Positions 1 through 13,757 are shown, counted from the first letter of the stretch. The stretch: 64,000 nt of DNA from Agelaius tricolor (GCA_023055355.1 JALJCS010000002.1:84097001-84161000); one strand, 5' to 3'. Notes: generated by a model not told the origin, from the letters alone. A program made the numbers and translations.

Positions 1-3000
1 AGCAGAGTTTTGTTTCTATTTTAATTTCAGTGGCTTAAGCCTGTTTTCTGTTACAACAACAAAAATCTATTTGGGCTAGAGCAGAATAAAACCCCAAATT
101 GAAATCAGTTTGAAAAAGAAAGGGCTAGTTTTGTTAAAGGAGAAAAACTGAGTCCATCTCTCTTTGGTAAAGATGTGGTGAAAATTCCCTAATAAACACC
201 TATCAAGCATTCAGAAACTGGTAAGCAAAAAAATTTAATCCTTCTTTCAGCCCTTTATCAAGGTTACTGGCAATGAGTGCAGTAACTGGAGAAAAAAGGG
301 ATGTGAAATGATGACAGTGTTTTGTATTGATCTCCCTCAGTAAGGTCCACGGTTCATATTCTTTCTTTGAATCACAAATGTTTTCTTCTAACTCCTTGGT
401 GTTTAGACTGCCACACAAGACCTGCTAATTGAGCTGTGGGGCTTATTTTTTGTGAGTCACTTACAAAGCATTGCACAGGGTGGGCTCTGGCCTCTGTTTC
501 TTTACAGCTGTGTTGGCTTCATAGTGATGAATAGATACTAATTTAAGTGAAAAAAAAATCAGCAGAAGTGTGCTTTGTATATATCCAAAGTATATCCACA
601 GCTTAGAAAAGCCCTTTGCTCATCTCAGAACCAAAGCTCAATTGTTTTTCTGTTAGGTAAGCAGTGTTGAAATCTGGGAATCGTTTTCTCAGTTCCTAAT
701 GAATCTTCATCCCAATGCACCCCTGTGGTGGTTGGTTCCACAAAGGGCTTGAGCATGGGGACCTGTTCCTCAGAGAAGGACTTGCTGGTGCCACATAGAT
801 GTTGTCTGTGTCATTAAATCAAAGTAAAACAGCAGTGCTGATACAGGCATGTAATCCACAGGTGCCTCTGATACATGATAGCTGTGTTAAGAGGATGAGA
901 GATAAAGCCAAGAGTGGCCTCCTTGGAAGCTCCCCAGGCAGCTGGTGTAGGATCTCAGATGGCTGTGAAATTACTGCAGCAAGACCCAGTCACAGCTCAG
1001 CAGTGAAAGGAGACTGGAAGTTCCCATTTGCCTGTCTTCTCTTGTGGCTGCATGACAGGAGCTGGGGAGCATGAGGTAGCTGCAGTGGGACAGTGCTGAC
1101 TGAGAAACTTCCCTCCTGCTCAGAAGCTCAGGAAAACCCAGGGCTAGAAGAATTTGGCTCTTCTGTGTCTGCTTTCTTTGTCCTCTTGCAGTATTGCCCT
1201 GCAAAATCTTTCAGTTGTTCTATGAGAGAACTGATGGAGAGAAGGAAAAAGAGGCTTTCTTGTCATTTCCCTTTCTCTTTGAGTTTGACTGCCAGCAGCT
1301 GGAGCTGAATCTTGCCAGTGGCTGCTCCCAGAGGTGCCTGTGCCCGGTGAGGGGTGGCAGTGTGGGTGTCAACAGGGGCTTGGGGTGGCTCTGACTGGCA
1401 TCCTTGCAGAGGGGCCTTGACCAAGAGATGTGTTATGAGCTGTTAGGTAAGGTTTGGGAAGCTCCTGACACTTCCAGTGTGCCTGGGGACAGTTAGGAGC
1501 AAGCTGTGAGTGGTGGTTGCTTCACCCATGAGGCTTTAATTCACCATCCCTTGGTAAGGCAGCATCTCGGTCCTGCTGTTTAAAAGTAATACCCACTTTA
1601 TTATGGGCAGAATTCAGCTGATGAAGTTTTGTTCTCTGCAGAGATGGCAGAGCCATCTCTTGGTGGGGAACCAAGCCCTGGGAGGATGCAGGGGAGGGTC
1701 CCTCCAGGCTGTAGGTGCTTGGGGAGAAGCATCCTCAGGTGGTTCTGTGGCTGCTCTCCCTCCCCAGGATGCCCTGTGTCAGGACAGGTTGGTGAGATCC
1801 TGCAGGTCACAGGATGCCCAGGGCAGGCTGCAGTGTTGGACTACAAAGGCACAGCAGGTCTGGTGGGGGAGCAGGAGGACAGAGAAAGTGTCCTTTGGGC
1901 AGTAGTAGCTTGGAAAAATTAACTCACTTAATGTCAAGGCTTCTGGATGTGTGACTTCAAAAAAAATATACTTGTTGCAGTAAACTGTTCTCTTATCAGA
2001 TGAGATTTAGATTAATTTGGGGTTATTTTTGTTTCTTGGAGCTTGAGCAGTGAATTTGGAAGCATTTTCTGCAGATAAAATGACAACAGTGTGTTAGGGA
2101 TGCCAGAACTGTGTACAGAAACTGCTTTGCCAAATGCAACAGTGGTGCTACCTCCTTGCTCTTACACGGGGCAAGAGATGGGGCTGTAGGTGTGGCAGCC
2201 CTGAAATTTTTGTCACTTGTACTTGTCACCAGCAAAGCCACCTCTCCAGACAGTGCACTCCTCACAAAACCAACGCTCATTCTCCCAGTGCTTGATCAGG
2301 CAACTGTCTGGAAATTTTGGACAGATTGTTTTATTTTTTAAAAGGAGAGGAATACTGTTGTAACTGAAGGAGGAAGATGTGGAGGAGAAGTTGGTTGGAG
2401 AGCAGGAGAAATTTAGTCAGGGGAGATGAGGCTCAGCCAAAAGCCTCCATTACAGCTCCAAGATGAGAAGGGGTGAGAGGATTTCATTCATGTAACTGCA
2501 AATCTGCAGTTCCTATCACAGCCCAGGGCAGGTTTTCCCCAGAGCTGAGTGCTGCCTGGGCTTTGGTAAGGATGGGATTGCTTCTCCCTGGCTCTCCAGC
2601 AGCCCCAGTGTGGTGGTCCTTTGGGATCTTGCTCCATTCTTCTTATTTTTGATACTGTCTCTTCTTCCTTTTCTTTTCCATTAAGTATGATGTCACAAAT
2701 GACATCAGTCCAATAACTGCTTGTGGTTGTCATAGCCACAGTCTGTGACACCCAAACAAAGCAGCAGGAAACCAAAGCTGGCATACAGATGCTGTAATAT
2801 TCATTACATTCCTTTTGGCTAATAACTGCGTGGTTAGATATTTCTCTTCCATTGGAAAGAAAGGAGGAAGGGGGCTTAAAAGCAAAAATTGAGTCACTGA
2901 GGAGGAGAAAAGTGGTTTCCAGCTCCATCTGATCAGTGTACCTGCACTTCTCCCCCAGTACTCTTCCCCTGAGGTAATATTGCTCTGGCCTCAACTGCTC

Positions 3001-3840
3001 AACTCCCTTTGCAGTTGTTCCCATCCCTTCAGACCATGTGGTGATGCTCCTATAGACAAGGCACTGGGGGACACTGCCCTGCTCTAACACAAGCTGTGTC
3101 CTGGGGCAAAGCCTCCCAAAGGCTGGCAGCAAGGGCCAGCAGCAGCCAGGTCAGGCAGCTTTACCTGCTGGGTGGCTGAGGCTGCCATTGTTGTGCTACA
3201 TGGATAGAGAATAGAAGGGTTTTTTCATCTTTTGGGGGCATTAGATGTGAGGGGGGAGTGGTTGTTTGCTGTTCTTTGTTTTGTTTTGTTTCTTGAATCT
3301 GTGAAATAAGCTTTTCTGGTTGAGCAGCAGAGCTTGTTTGTCCCTGCAAGATTTAATCACTTACTCAGTTTTGCACAGTTGGCCTAATAGTAGGAAGGTG
3401 CTTGCTACAAAAAATAATTCAAATTATGTTAAAAAAATTTAAATAAATTAGAGAAATAGATGTGGTATGAGCACTGCATTTGCAAGACAAGCACTGGAGG
3501 TAGGTGGTTGGGGCTTGCTGGGAAGGAGCCACCTCAGCCCCTCACTGCTGCAGGCCTGTGGGGGCCACTGTCTGTGTGACCCTCACCAGAGCTTCCCCTT
3601 GCCCAGTGCCACCCCCTCTGTGCCCCACAGGGACATACTGACCCTGGGGACTCCAGCATGGCTTCCCCAGAATGTTTGGGCATGTGATTGCTGGGCTGAG
3701 CCCAGGTAACTCCCCAGGTCTGTGCTGGGAGCAGGCAGCAAACACAGAGCAGAGTCCAGCTCTGCATTCAGGCACTCGGTGCCGTGGCTCCTGCTGGTGC
3801 TTGCAGGGAGGTGCTCATTATATAATAGCTGCTGGTTGAT

Positions 3841-3960
3841 TAATATGCTGTGAGTCAGAAGCACCAGGGTATTTTAGCTTTCTCTAGTTGCTATGGAAAC
3901 GTTATTTTAACAAATAGCTTTTTAATATTTAATTAAAACAGCTTTTGGCAAGCTGGAGTA
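3841..3960. promoter_or_regulatory. Candidate intronic enhancer: AP-1 site plus RFX X-box in AT-rich island
   Basis: A consensus AP-1 heptamer TGAGTCA lies at 3851-3857. Thirty bases further is GTTGCTATGGAAAC at 3887-3900, close to the RFX-family X-box (GTTGCC-ATGG-AAC type). Around them is an AT-rich stretch with several ATTA/TAAT homeodomain-type cores (about 3835-3845 and 3925-3940). Such packing is typical of vertebrate intronic enhancers. Function is inferred from motifs only; conservation was not tested. Confidence 0.3.
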
Positions 3961-4974
3961 AGAACTATTACAGTTACTACTACAAAGGGTTAGCAGTGAA
4001 GTCTATTCCAGAGCCATGGGTTTTTTTGGTTGAGCCTGTGTCATGTGTCCCCCACCCTGATCTGTCAGCTTCAGAAAATTAAAAAAATAAAAACACCCAA
4101 GTAAAAAATCACTAATTTATTGGTTGTGAGAGATGTATTCTTGTTCCTAAGACACAAAGCAAATGTAATGCAAATCTGCAGTTACTCTTCACAATTGAAG
4201 GTTGTCACTTCTTTCAATGTGCAGTGCCAAGGCAGCCCTGTAAGGACGAAGCAGTGTGATAGCATTTATTAATCACTGCTGTATCACTGGTGTTCCTTCT
4301 TCTACCTCTGCCTCCCCAATGAGCTCATTCCTGTTTTGTTTGCTTCGTGTTCCCTCTGTGTCAGGTTGGATGCTTTTCCTTGCCAGCTTGTGGAGGAGGC
4401 TGGTGCTGTGTCCGGATCAGGCTCTGGACAGATTCCTAGTCTTTTTTTAGGTGAGCTCCTCTGCTCCCTGATACCAAATGATTCTTCAGCGGAGACAAAT
4501 GAACAGAGAACTCAGTCTCCAGAGAAAAATAAATATTTAACAGCTCTTTGTAAATAACCTTTATTTATAGAACAGTTGCAGGTTCTATCATACTTGGTAA
4601 ATGAGGATGCTTTTTATGCAAGAATTCTGCCTTGAGGGACTCAGTGGATGCTTAATGTCGTCTGTGATATAATAATGAAATAAATGTGTTGCTCTCATGG
4701 GATTCCCTTCCAGCCCCTATTTCCTGTGAAATAGGAATTAACTTCAGTATTGCACACTTCGTCTCTATTCACATCACATTCCTTAATATTGTACTGAAAC
4801 CTTATTTGGAAGGTAGCACCTTTATTTCCTGAGGGCAAGGGCAGGGTGTTGAGGGTTGTGACTTGTGCAGGTCGGTCTGAGGCTGTTTGTACCTCCATCA
4901 TGTACCATATGTGGTGGCTGGCCCAGACCCAGGGATCCATGAGCTCAGCCTCTCACTCTGAGATTCTGGGATGC

Positions 4975-5060
4975 TGCTGTTACCCCATTTTATAAATGAG
5001 TGAAAGTAAACCTGGAGAGATGGATTAGGATGTGTTTCACCCCAGCTGCCTATAAGTTAA
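4975..5060 (-). repeat. MIR SINE relic (antisense)
   Basis: The stretch reads like the reverse complement of the MIR 3' half. It has the CCCCATTTTA-TAAATGAG block near 4983-5000, followed by a diverged counterpart of the GAAACTGAGGC...AGAGAGG stretch. It is heavily diverged, as expected for an amniote-age SINE. The assignment is by eye against the remembered consensus. Confidence 0.5.
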
Positions 5061-7137
5061 GTGTTTATTCTATAGTAGCTGTCTAACCACTTCCAGCATC
5101 AGTTGGAAGACTGCACCATTTGCAGAGATGTTTCACCCTGCTTTTGGACAGATGTTTGAGGCAGATCACAAGCATAGCCCTCAGAATTGTCTGTCTCTCC
5201 CGTTTGACTCTGAGCCATAAACTAGATGGGGGAAAAGTGGACAAGGGGAATGCCACCCTGACCAAAGATGACCTGTACAATTTCTGTAGTGGTCCATAAC
5301 AGTGTTCCAGGCTGCAGAAGGTCCTTGCTCATCACACTGCTCTGGTCACACAGTGTCAGGTGGCCCTTCCAAAGCAGCACAGCAAATCTCTGCTACACAT
5401 TGCTCACAGCTGGGCATCTGGGATTTAACAGCTCAGAAGGATATACAAAACCAGTCCCCAGGCATGTAAACTAAGGTGCTAAAGATTTGTCTAAACTGTT
5501 CCAGCAAGCCAGGAACAGAATTAAGGCTTTCCTTGCTGTTTACACTGAAGGTGTGTTGTCATGACCAAAACTAGAGTGATTATATTATTGCTGCAGTAAT
5601 ACAGCAAGTACTATGGGTGTGTTAGGCAGTTCTTTAAAAAATCCTTCTGAGTTGCATCCCATACTTCTTGCTAAGTTCTTGCATGTCTTTTTGAATCCCT
5701 CTGCTAACTGATGGCAACCTCATCTAATCCAAAGGTGATCCCAGGAAATGGCAGGAGCTGTGATGGAGGCAGGGTCTCTGGTGGATGGTGACAGCCACAG
5801 AGCAGCACATGCTTGCAGCCACCTGTTTCAGCTGCTGCTTCCTGAGAGGTCTGGGAAGAAATCCTTTTTATTTTCTACCACCAAGCACCTGACACACTGC
5901 AAAACCCAAATTTTCATATTTTCATAGCAAGTGTGGGTCTCCATTGGGCTTGCAGTGGGATGGTGGGAGCTCCTGCCATGCTGGAGGGGCCGCATGGGTG
6001 GGGACAGGCGGTGGCTGTTGTGGGGGAAGCTGACAAGCAGATGGATGAAGCTGGCATTACCAGGGGAGTGGAGGAGGTGAGTACTGCTCTGTTAGCAGAT
6101 GTGATCAGGCTACCTCAGGGGGACAAGGGGGCTGAGAGCTTTGAACCAAATGCCCTGACCAAAGGGAACTTGTGGAGCTATTCCTTGGGAGGAGGTGGGA
6201 AGGGTTTGGTTGAAGGGTTTACCCCTGGCAAGGGTAGAGGTCTGAGCAGTGATGCTTATAAATGTCAAAAGGCAGTGGGGTAAGTAGCTGAAATAGGAAT
6301 TGTTGTAAGAAGGTACAGAAATAACATTTCTACCTGAAATTTTCATCAAATGGCCCAATTTTGCAAAGGATACAGAGACAAGTGCTGCAGAATAGCAATC
6401 CTGCTTGGGCTACCTGCTAAGAGAAATGGCCCCAGGTTATGTGTGGCTGATAGTGAAAATACTGACAGGGCAGCAGATAGGGGAGCCAGGAAGGTCAGGC
6501 CAGCTCTGCTGTCCCTGTCCCTGAGCAGAGGGGAGCTGTGGGCTGTTGGGGAGGGATGGCTCTGCCAGGAGTCTGTGTGGTGGAGCAGGACTGGTGCTGA
6601 GAGATTTGGGGGAGTCCTTGGTGGATAATGCTCTCAAGTGCTGGGATGGGTGGCAGGTCTGGAAAGCTGCTCCCCAGGAGGGAAGTCAAGATCATCAGGA
6701 GGGGTAAAAAGTAGAAGGTGGGAGCCTGTATTTCTGTTTGGGTAGATGTGCAAAGGAGTTGGATTGGAAAAGCTGAAATGTGATTTATGAGGGGAAATAA
6801 ATGCTCTACAGTGAACACAGACTGCTGTGAGAGAGTTTACCTGTCAGGTCCTCAGCTCAGCATCATCTACTCAGCCTCCCTGTATAGGTGCAATGTGCTA
6901 TACAGATTTTCAATTTACAGTAATTTGGGACTTGCATGTAGTCTGGAGAGGTGTGAAAGGCACTAAGGCATGTCTGACTTTCCCTCCCTTGAGGATAAAG
7001 GTGGATCCAAGGTGGCAGAAAGCCCTGTGTAGGAGCAGGGGGCACATCTTGCCCAAGTGAGTGCTCATAGATACTGCAGTAACAAGGACTCCACCAAAAT
7101 GAAGCCCAAGGCTTGTGGGGTTTTTGTTTTGGGTTTG

Positions 7138-7159
7138 TTTTTTTTTTTTTTTTTTTTTT
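7138..7159 (+). repeat. 22-nt oligo(T) tract
   Basis: There is an uninterrupted run of T on the + strand in the presumed ZHX2 intron. No retrocopy body or flanking target duplication is visible, so it looks like a simple low-complexity tract. Confidence 0.95.
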
Positions 7160-7790
7160 GTGATTTGGGATCCATGTACACACCTTGCATTGCAAGTCTG
7201 TGGTCTGTCACAAATCCTCATCTAACCAAGCCTGGGATCTGCTCCCCTCACTTAAACCCTCATCCCCTCCCCTTAAAGCTAAACCAGGCTTTGCTAGCTT
7301 TCCTCTTCACTGCTCCCAGTGGATTTCAAAGGTGCACTGCTGTTTCCATGTCTGCCTGATAAGCAAGAATATCAAGGGATAGAATAGAGTTCAGTGAATT
7401 GAAAGGAGAGTGATTGGAAGTGACAAAAATTGCAATGAACTTTCCTGGAGCTTTCCATCTCCACCTGTTCCAGACATTTCCTTCTTTTTGCTACCATCAG
7501 TAGTTTTTGGTAGTGTTGTTTTCTTAGTGGCTGCTCACTCATGGAGATGTTTCTTGGAAATCAGGAGCCCAAGGTCTTGATAGCAGCAGCACTTGGACCT
7601 GTGAGTCTGCTGTGGTTTGGAGAATGAGCTCCTGTCTCCTAACACAGCAAATACAGTGGGGGTATCACATCACCAACACTTTCACAGAAACAACTGTGAT
7701 GTTTATATGGGTAATTTGTGCTTAGTCCCAATTTCCCTGTTAGTGGCATTAGGCTGGAGCATCCCATAGGCACTGAGCACAGTGGTGGTC

Positions 7791-7836
7791 TCTGAGTTGA
7801 CTCAGTTTTCATTGTCAGCATTAGTTATGACTCAGG
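7791..7836. promoter_or_regulatory. Pair of consensus AP-1 sites 30 bp apart
   Basis: TGACTCA occurs at 7798-7804 and again at 7828-7834, exactly 30 bp (about three helical turns) apart. The first is part of a 14-bp palindrome, CTGAGT-TG-ACTCAG, at 7792-7805. Single AP-1 heptamers are expected several times in 64 kb by chance, so only the spacing and the palindrome make this worth listing. The enhancer role is inferred. Confidence 0.25.
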
Positions 7837-10800
7837 TATAAACAATCTGGCACGTTTCCTGTCTGCATTCTCCAAGTACACTCTTCCTTGCATGCCTCAA
7901 ACCAGATATCTGTGTTTGCCACGCTCTGAAACCCAGCCAGGCTTGCAGCAGATGAATCAAACCCTGCTGTGCTTGGGGCAGCTGCATTTCAGATGCTGCT
8001 CTGAGTGTGTGTAGGGAAGGACAAGGGGGTGCAATGCTTGGAAAGAGCACCTGCTACAGGAGGAGACTCGAGCTCTAGCCGGACAGGGAATGGCCTTGCA
8101 TTTATTGTCTTTGTTATTAATATAGGATTAAAATGTCGTTTATCTTACTCACATTATGTATGTAATTTTATCTAGTAAGTGTGTATTAGCTATTATAGAC
8201 TATGTGAATGCAAAGAGGAGCTGGTTGGGGTTTTTTTAGCTCTTCCATAAAGCATTCAGTAGATTCCCAACTTGATGTGACCTTGCTGTCCTGTTGAGGA
8301 AGTTTTCCTGTCTGACCATGCAGGATTTGCTTTGGCAGCTGCACCCACAGCACCGAAACCCTTTCACCACAGGTGGTTCCAGTGGCAGAGGGGTGCCCCC
8401 CTTGCCTCCCCACAGTCAGACAGTCACACCAGACTTCCTTATCAGCTCAACCCAGGATTTCCCACAGCAGAGTCTCAGATGTCTGGATTCTTAAAATAAT
8501 CATGGTGCAATAACAGAATAACAGCTTGAACTGGTGCCTCTGGAGGTGGGACATCAAACAAAGGAATCCTTGGGCTTTTACATCCCCACAATCTATGTGC
8601 ATGAAAGTCTGGGCTCTTCCTGCTGAGTTTTTGGCTCCTGCACAGGGGTCCTCTGTGCCTTTTGTTGTGCAAAGGGTCACTGCCAGCTCTTGCCTCAGGC
8701 TCCCTCCACCCGGAGCTCAAATCTGCAGCTCCACTGAATGTATTCCTCAACACCTCCAGTGGTTTTACCTTCAGTAAAAAAGAGCCCTCTGAGTGGCCAT
8801 GGACAGGCCATCCCTCTGATACTGGAGGAGTGCAGAGAAGAAGCAGCTTTCTTCTTTGATCTTGCTACTGCTGGAGTCAGTAGCAAAATTTCAGAGGACT
8901 TCAATGAGCCAGGATCAGCCCTCTAAAAATACTCCCAAGGCACTGGGGAAAGCACTTGTGAGTAGGTGAGAAGCAGCCCTTATGTGCCTATGGGGTGGAA
9001 GGGAGCACACCCTTATTAGTAAGTGTTGCTTCTTTATGAATGTTTCATAAAGAAAGAAATCTTTGCAGTGGTAGTGTAACATGTAGGGCTGGCTGTGGCA
9101 GCAATAGGTTTTTATCTGTTACTGTACAAATTCTGCCGTTTTTTGTAAGAGAAGATCCAAAAGCACCTTCCTTTGCTGTGTGTGAAAATCTGAAGGGTGC
9201 ATTTTGTGCATGTCATGAGGATCTCTGAGAATCTCTTTCCAGCTGAGTCTGGATGAGTAATGGTGTCATTTGGACAAACTCCTGATGCATACATTAGGCT
9301 CATGCTAGCCCAGAGGTGGCAGTGAAATCAGAGGTACACCCTGTGTGTTAAAAGCAGTGTAAAGCTTCCAGAGCCTGCCATAACCTCCATCACCTTTGGG
9401 GATTCCTAAGAGTGGGTTTGAGCACAGGAAGGAGATAGGGTAGGCTGGGGGTCAGGTTTGCATCCCCTGGCATGTGATATGATATGCCACCATGGTGGGG
9501 GCATTGGTAAGCACCAGGGGATGATGGGGCTCATCTCCTTTCCCAGCAGAGAACAGCTTCAGCCTGTCCTTTAAGCATGAAGCTAACCAGGAAAGAAACA
9601 AACCAGCCCTGTGCTCAGCCCCTGTGCACTTGTGATATATCTGGTACACACCAAGCTGTGCACTCAGGGACAGAATAAATGGAGAGAAGGGAGATGGTGA
9701 CCTCCAAAAACCTGCAGTGGTGGCAGAGGGGGAAGGAAGCAGTGATTTAGCTCCTCTTGGTAGAAGAGTAAGAGACTCCAGAGAGCATTTAAATAGCAAA
9801 ACAAGTCGAAGGTATTTAGAGGGTTTCATAAGCTGGTTGCAAAAGTAATAAACTTGAAAAAATCTCATTTATAAGGGTTGATAGTTTCAAGGCTGCATCT
9901 CTCAGCAGCATCCCAGGGTTGGGAGAACCATGTGATCATTCCAGCATCTTAGTTTGCTTCAGACTCATGCAGGCTTGGTTTCATACCTGTCTAGCACCTC
10001 CCTCTTCTTGTGCATCCATGCTCTCCTTGCTCAAAAGTGCTGGGTCTGTGAGAGGAGCCTTATTGTGCCACTGCCAGTGACTGGGGCTTCCCACTTGGCA
10101 AATATAAAAGAAAAAATTAAAACAACATGCAACAAAGCAACTGGAAGGTATAGCTGGTGCATTACCCCTGCAAATCACAGTCCCTGCTTCTGCCACACAT
10201 CACTTGCCTGCCAGCAAACAGAGCTGTGCCCATCAGGTGTCTGAGGCTGGTCATGGGTAGATACCTGTTACCTGTGGCTTCTCCTGCTCAGTCTGTGTGC
10301 TGTGCTCTGGGATGTGTCAGGGGAATGGAGCACTGGGCTCAGGTGTTCTGTGCTCTTCCCTGGCTGCTGAAACACACCAGTAAATTTAGTAGTGGCAACA
10401 TCATCATAATGAGCATCAACAGCACAACTCTGCAACTTTCTACAGATTGTTCCTTACAGGACCCCTTCTCAACACCCTGAGCACTGAGGTGACTTTACAC
10501 AAACTGGCTGCTGACTGAACCTCTCCTTTAACATGTGCTGCTTTTGTGTTGCTTTCTAATACTAGGAATTTTGCAAGAAATGAAATTGCAAATGCATCAG
10601 CTCTTGCCCCATGCAGTGCAGGTTTGTGGCCTCAGCTGGTCCTGGTGTAGTGCCTCCTGAGGTGGAGGCTCCTGGGCTGTTTACTGAGTTGCTCACATTT
10701 TGTGTCTCCTCCACAACTGTGGAACACCAGGTCTCTGTCCAGGAGGAGCCACCTTCTTCTGTGCAGCCTCCTTGGTTGCTGTTGGTTTGCTTTCCAGAGA

Positions 10801-12332
10801 ACTCTCAGAGGATTAACCTTGGCAGCACTCTGTGCCTCTGCTCGTCCTCAAACACTCAGCCTTGAGAGCTCTGAAAGGTGGGACAGCCCTGGGTCACCTC
10901 ACAGGAAACTGAGATGTTCAAGGAGTTCATGTAATTAGCTGCACTTTCCTTCTTAGATACTCCCAAATCTGCTTGAGCCAAGGAGCCAGCTGTCCTGTTT
11001 GCTGGCCAGAGCATTCTGCAAAGATCTCATTGTGTGTCCTGGGGCTTTCCCTGGTGCTTCCTGCTGGTGGGAGCCTCAGCTGGGATGGCAACACAGACCC
11101 AGAACGTTGGAGATTTGAGTACGGAACACAAAGGAAAATTAGGTTGTGTCTGCTCTACAAAGGCTAGATTTTATTCCAGACAACTGGAAGGTGGGGGTGG
11201 GAGAGCTTTGTATTCCTGTGGATGAATCTGGTGAATTGGTTTTTTGTTGATTTGTTGGGTTTTTTTACTTGATCAAAAGGGGGCTGACAGCATGGCTAGA
11301 TCCACACATGCTGCCAGTCTGTGCATCCCTCCCTGGGTGGGTTACTGGAGGTGCCTGGTGCTCCTCTGCTGCTCCTTATCCCCTTCTCCAAGACCCTCCT
11401 CATCATGGCTGGGTGTCACATTGCTCTGTGCACCTTCAGCACAGCAGCAGTTGACCCCAAGTGAGCCACCCTTTCCCAGGGGGTGCTCCTCCCTTTGCAA
11501 GGTTGGTGTCATTCTGCTGGATCCCTCTTGCTCCTTGCCCTCTGCAGGGTACAAGCACACCCAGCTCATTGCCTGAAGGCTTTGAGCAAAATCTGTCTGG
11601 CTGCATGTGTTGAAATTTGTTCAGTTTATCCCTAAAACAAATTTGCCTGTGTGGGGCTATTGTCAGAGACAGTAATGCTTGGTGTAGCTTGTTGCTCCTG
11701 AGCCACCAATTGTGGAACATGTAGCTTGTTGCTCAAAATTGCTATTTTTACCATAGTGTTAGCAGAGAGTTTTGAAGTATATTGACTGGTGAAGACAGCA
11801 ATATTTAACACCCTTTTTATTTTACCTTCAAAGCAATTTACATCTAATAGTCCTCCTGACTCCCATATTAGCAGGGACATAGTGTGTAAACTCTTTGGGA
11901 CAAGGAGTGGGGCTTGTTTGAGTTTGTAGCAGTGACATTGTGATTGGAGAAAAACTGTTGATCTGGGTAAACCTTCTTGCCATAGAAATCCTGCCTAGGA
12001 ATCATACAGAGAAATGACTTTACATGAATAACTCAAAAATGCTGGAGAAGGTATTAGGATTGAGATAATTCAGTGCAGTCAAACTGTATCTTGTATTTCT
12101 CTAATTTATGTAAAGCAGTTTTATCTGTTTGGGGGGTGTGTGTGTTCTTTTCTTGTTTAAAGTTCCAGAAATCTACATGGGAGATCTTAAAATTGGATGA
12201 GTATTGTGTGAAGGCATTTCTGAGTTAAGCTGTAACCTGAAGCATAAGAAAAAGGTTTTCTTAACTTGCTGTAGTAAATTATATTTCTAGTAAATTATAT
12301 TTGAACCAGTGTTGCATGCCATTAAATATATG

Positions 12333-12445
12333 GTGAATCCCATCTGACAGATGTGCCAAAAAGGAGTCTGAGATAATGTGACCAAAATGTCATGCAGTAA
12401 CCACAGTCACATAAGAGAGTAATTTCCTGGAATATAATCCTCAGG
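12333..12445 (-). repeat. MIR SINE relic (antisense)
   Basis: The + strand reads along the reverse complement of MIR. There is ATCCCATCTGACAGATG near 12337-12353, then a GAGTCTGAGATAATGTGACC segment and a TCATGCAGTAA segment. These match the ATCCCCATTTTACAGATGAGG, CTCAGAGAGGTTAAGTGACTTG and TCACACAGCTAGTAA parts in the same order. It is diverged but collinear over about 110 bp. Confidence 0.6.
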
Positions 12446-13465
12446 GATTGTAAAATTAAATTTAAAAATGTATCCCTATTTCTATCTTGCCCCTTGTAAA
12501 GTAAAACCAGTGGAAATTGTTAACTCCTTGGTGGTTCTTACAGCAGCTTGTGAATATTAAACTTCTTGTTGGGTCTCTTTTTCCTACTCCAGTTTCACAT
12601 GCCAAGGAGAAAGTGAATCCCTGCACCATCCATGGCAGCACACACTTGTCGTGCACGTGATGGAGGTTCCCCATAGAGATGTGGATGTTTTCTGCTTTGT
12701 TCTTCAGGTCTAACAGATGTTTCCTGAAACAGTGACCATTTCGGGTTCTACCACTGCTGCCTATCAATGGGTAGAAAAAGAGTCTGGGCTTGTTTTGGGT
12801 TTATTTAGGTTATGTTCAACTAGAAGGCACTGCCTGTAGTTAAGGATGTAAGGAACTGGTGCTGGCACTAATGGTGGTGTTCTCCAGGGATCTTTTACAC
12901 CTTTAGAGATGTATGGTCTAATTATGGCAGAGTATCCTAAAGCTGTGGTAATTAAACTGAAGAGATTGCTGAGGTTGTAGGGTATGGTTTTCTGAGTTAA
13001 CTTCCAAACCTGTCTCTAATCTGTGTTTTAAACATTGACTTCAGCTTCCAACTAATCTTCCTTAGCTTGCACTGTGTTAGTCAAGCAGCTAACTGGGAAC
13101 TCTGGCAGGCTCCAGTTAGTTTGCATAGTCCTTATTGAATTAGATTGGAAAAGCACTGTGGAATTTGAAAAAAAAAGCAGAATGTGGAATCGTGATCTTT
13201 CCTTTTTATGTAGACTTTTTGAAGGAGGAAGACTGTGATCTCTTTGTCTATGTGAATCATCAGATGACTAACAAAAATACAGGAAAAATGTATTTTATCA
13301 TTGCTGCCTTGTCCAGGATTCTGAGCTGAGATGGGCAGGCCTGGAGGTTGGGCTAAGAACTGGGCAGGAGTGAGGGTCATGGCAGTTCCTGTGCATTTGG
13401 CAGGGGAGAAGAGCCTGGAGTCCTGTCCAGGGCCCTGCTGGTAAAGGGGAGCTGCCCCTGCCCAG

Positions 13466-13513
13466 TGGGATTCCAGAGCAGCAGGGCTGTGGGATTCCAG
13501 AGCAGCAGGGCTG
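13466..13513 (+). repeat. 24-bp tandem duplication, two perfect copies
   Basis: The unit starts TGGGATTCCAGAGC and ends GGGCTG. It is present at 13466-13489 and 13490-13513 with no difference between copies, so it is a recent slippage-type duplication in noncoding sequence. Confidence 0.95.
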
Positions 13514-13757
13514 CCCTTTGGCCATTTGAGCTGAATCCAGAAGGACTGCAGGAGGCTGAGAGAAAAGCTGTTTCTCCTTCATTCTCCTCTTCCCTTCCTC
13601 TCCAAGTTCTCACAGCCCTTTGTTGCTGATGATTTCTTTCTTTCTCCCTTCTAAGCAACCCCAAAATCAGTAGAAGTGCAGCCCAACATCTGCTGTTTTC
13701 ATCATCTGCTTACAAATTTGCCCTTCCCCTCAGGAAAACCCATCAAAATACCCATGT

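Noticed and set aside
453..459. Isolated AP-1 heptamers (also near 22441 and 60193)
   Set aside because: Single TGASTCA matches are expected several times per 64 kb by chance.
2488..3132. 214-codon open frame on the minus strand
   Set aside because: No domain, no low-complexity or family resemblance, no clear splice or promoter context. Composition is like flanking intron. It is long for chance but not beyond what 64 kb in six frames can yield.
10890..10945. Possible fifth MIR relic (GGAAACTGAGATGTTCAAGG)
   Set aside because: Only one short block resembles MIR and the flanks do not follow the consensus order.
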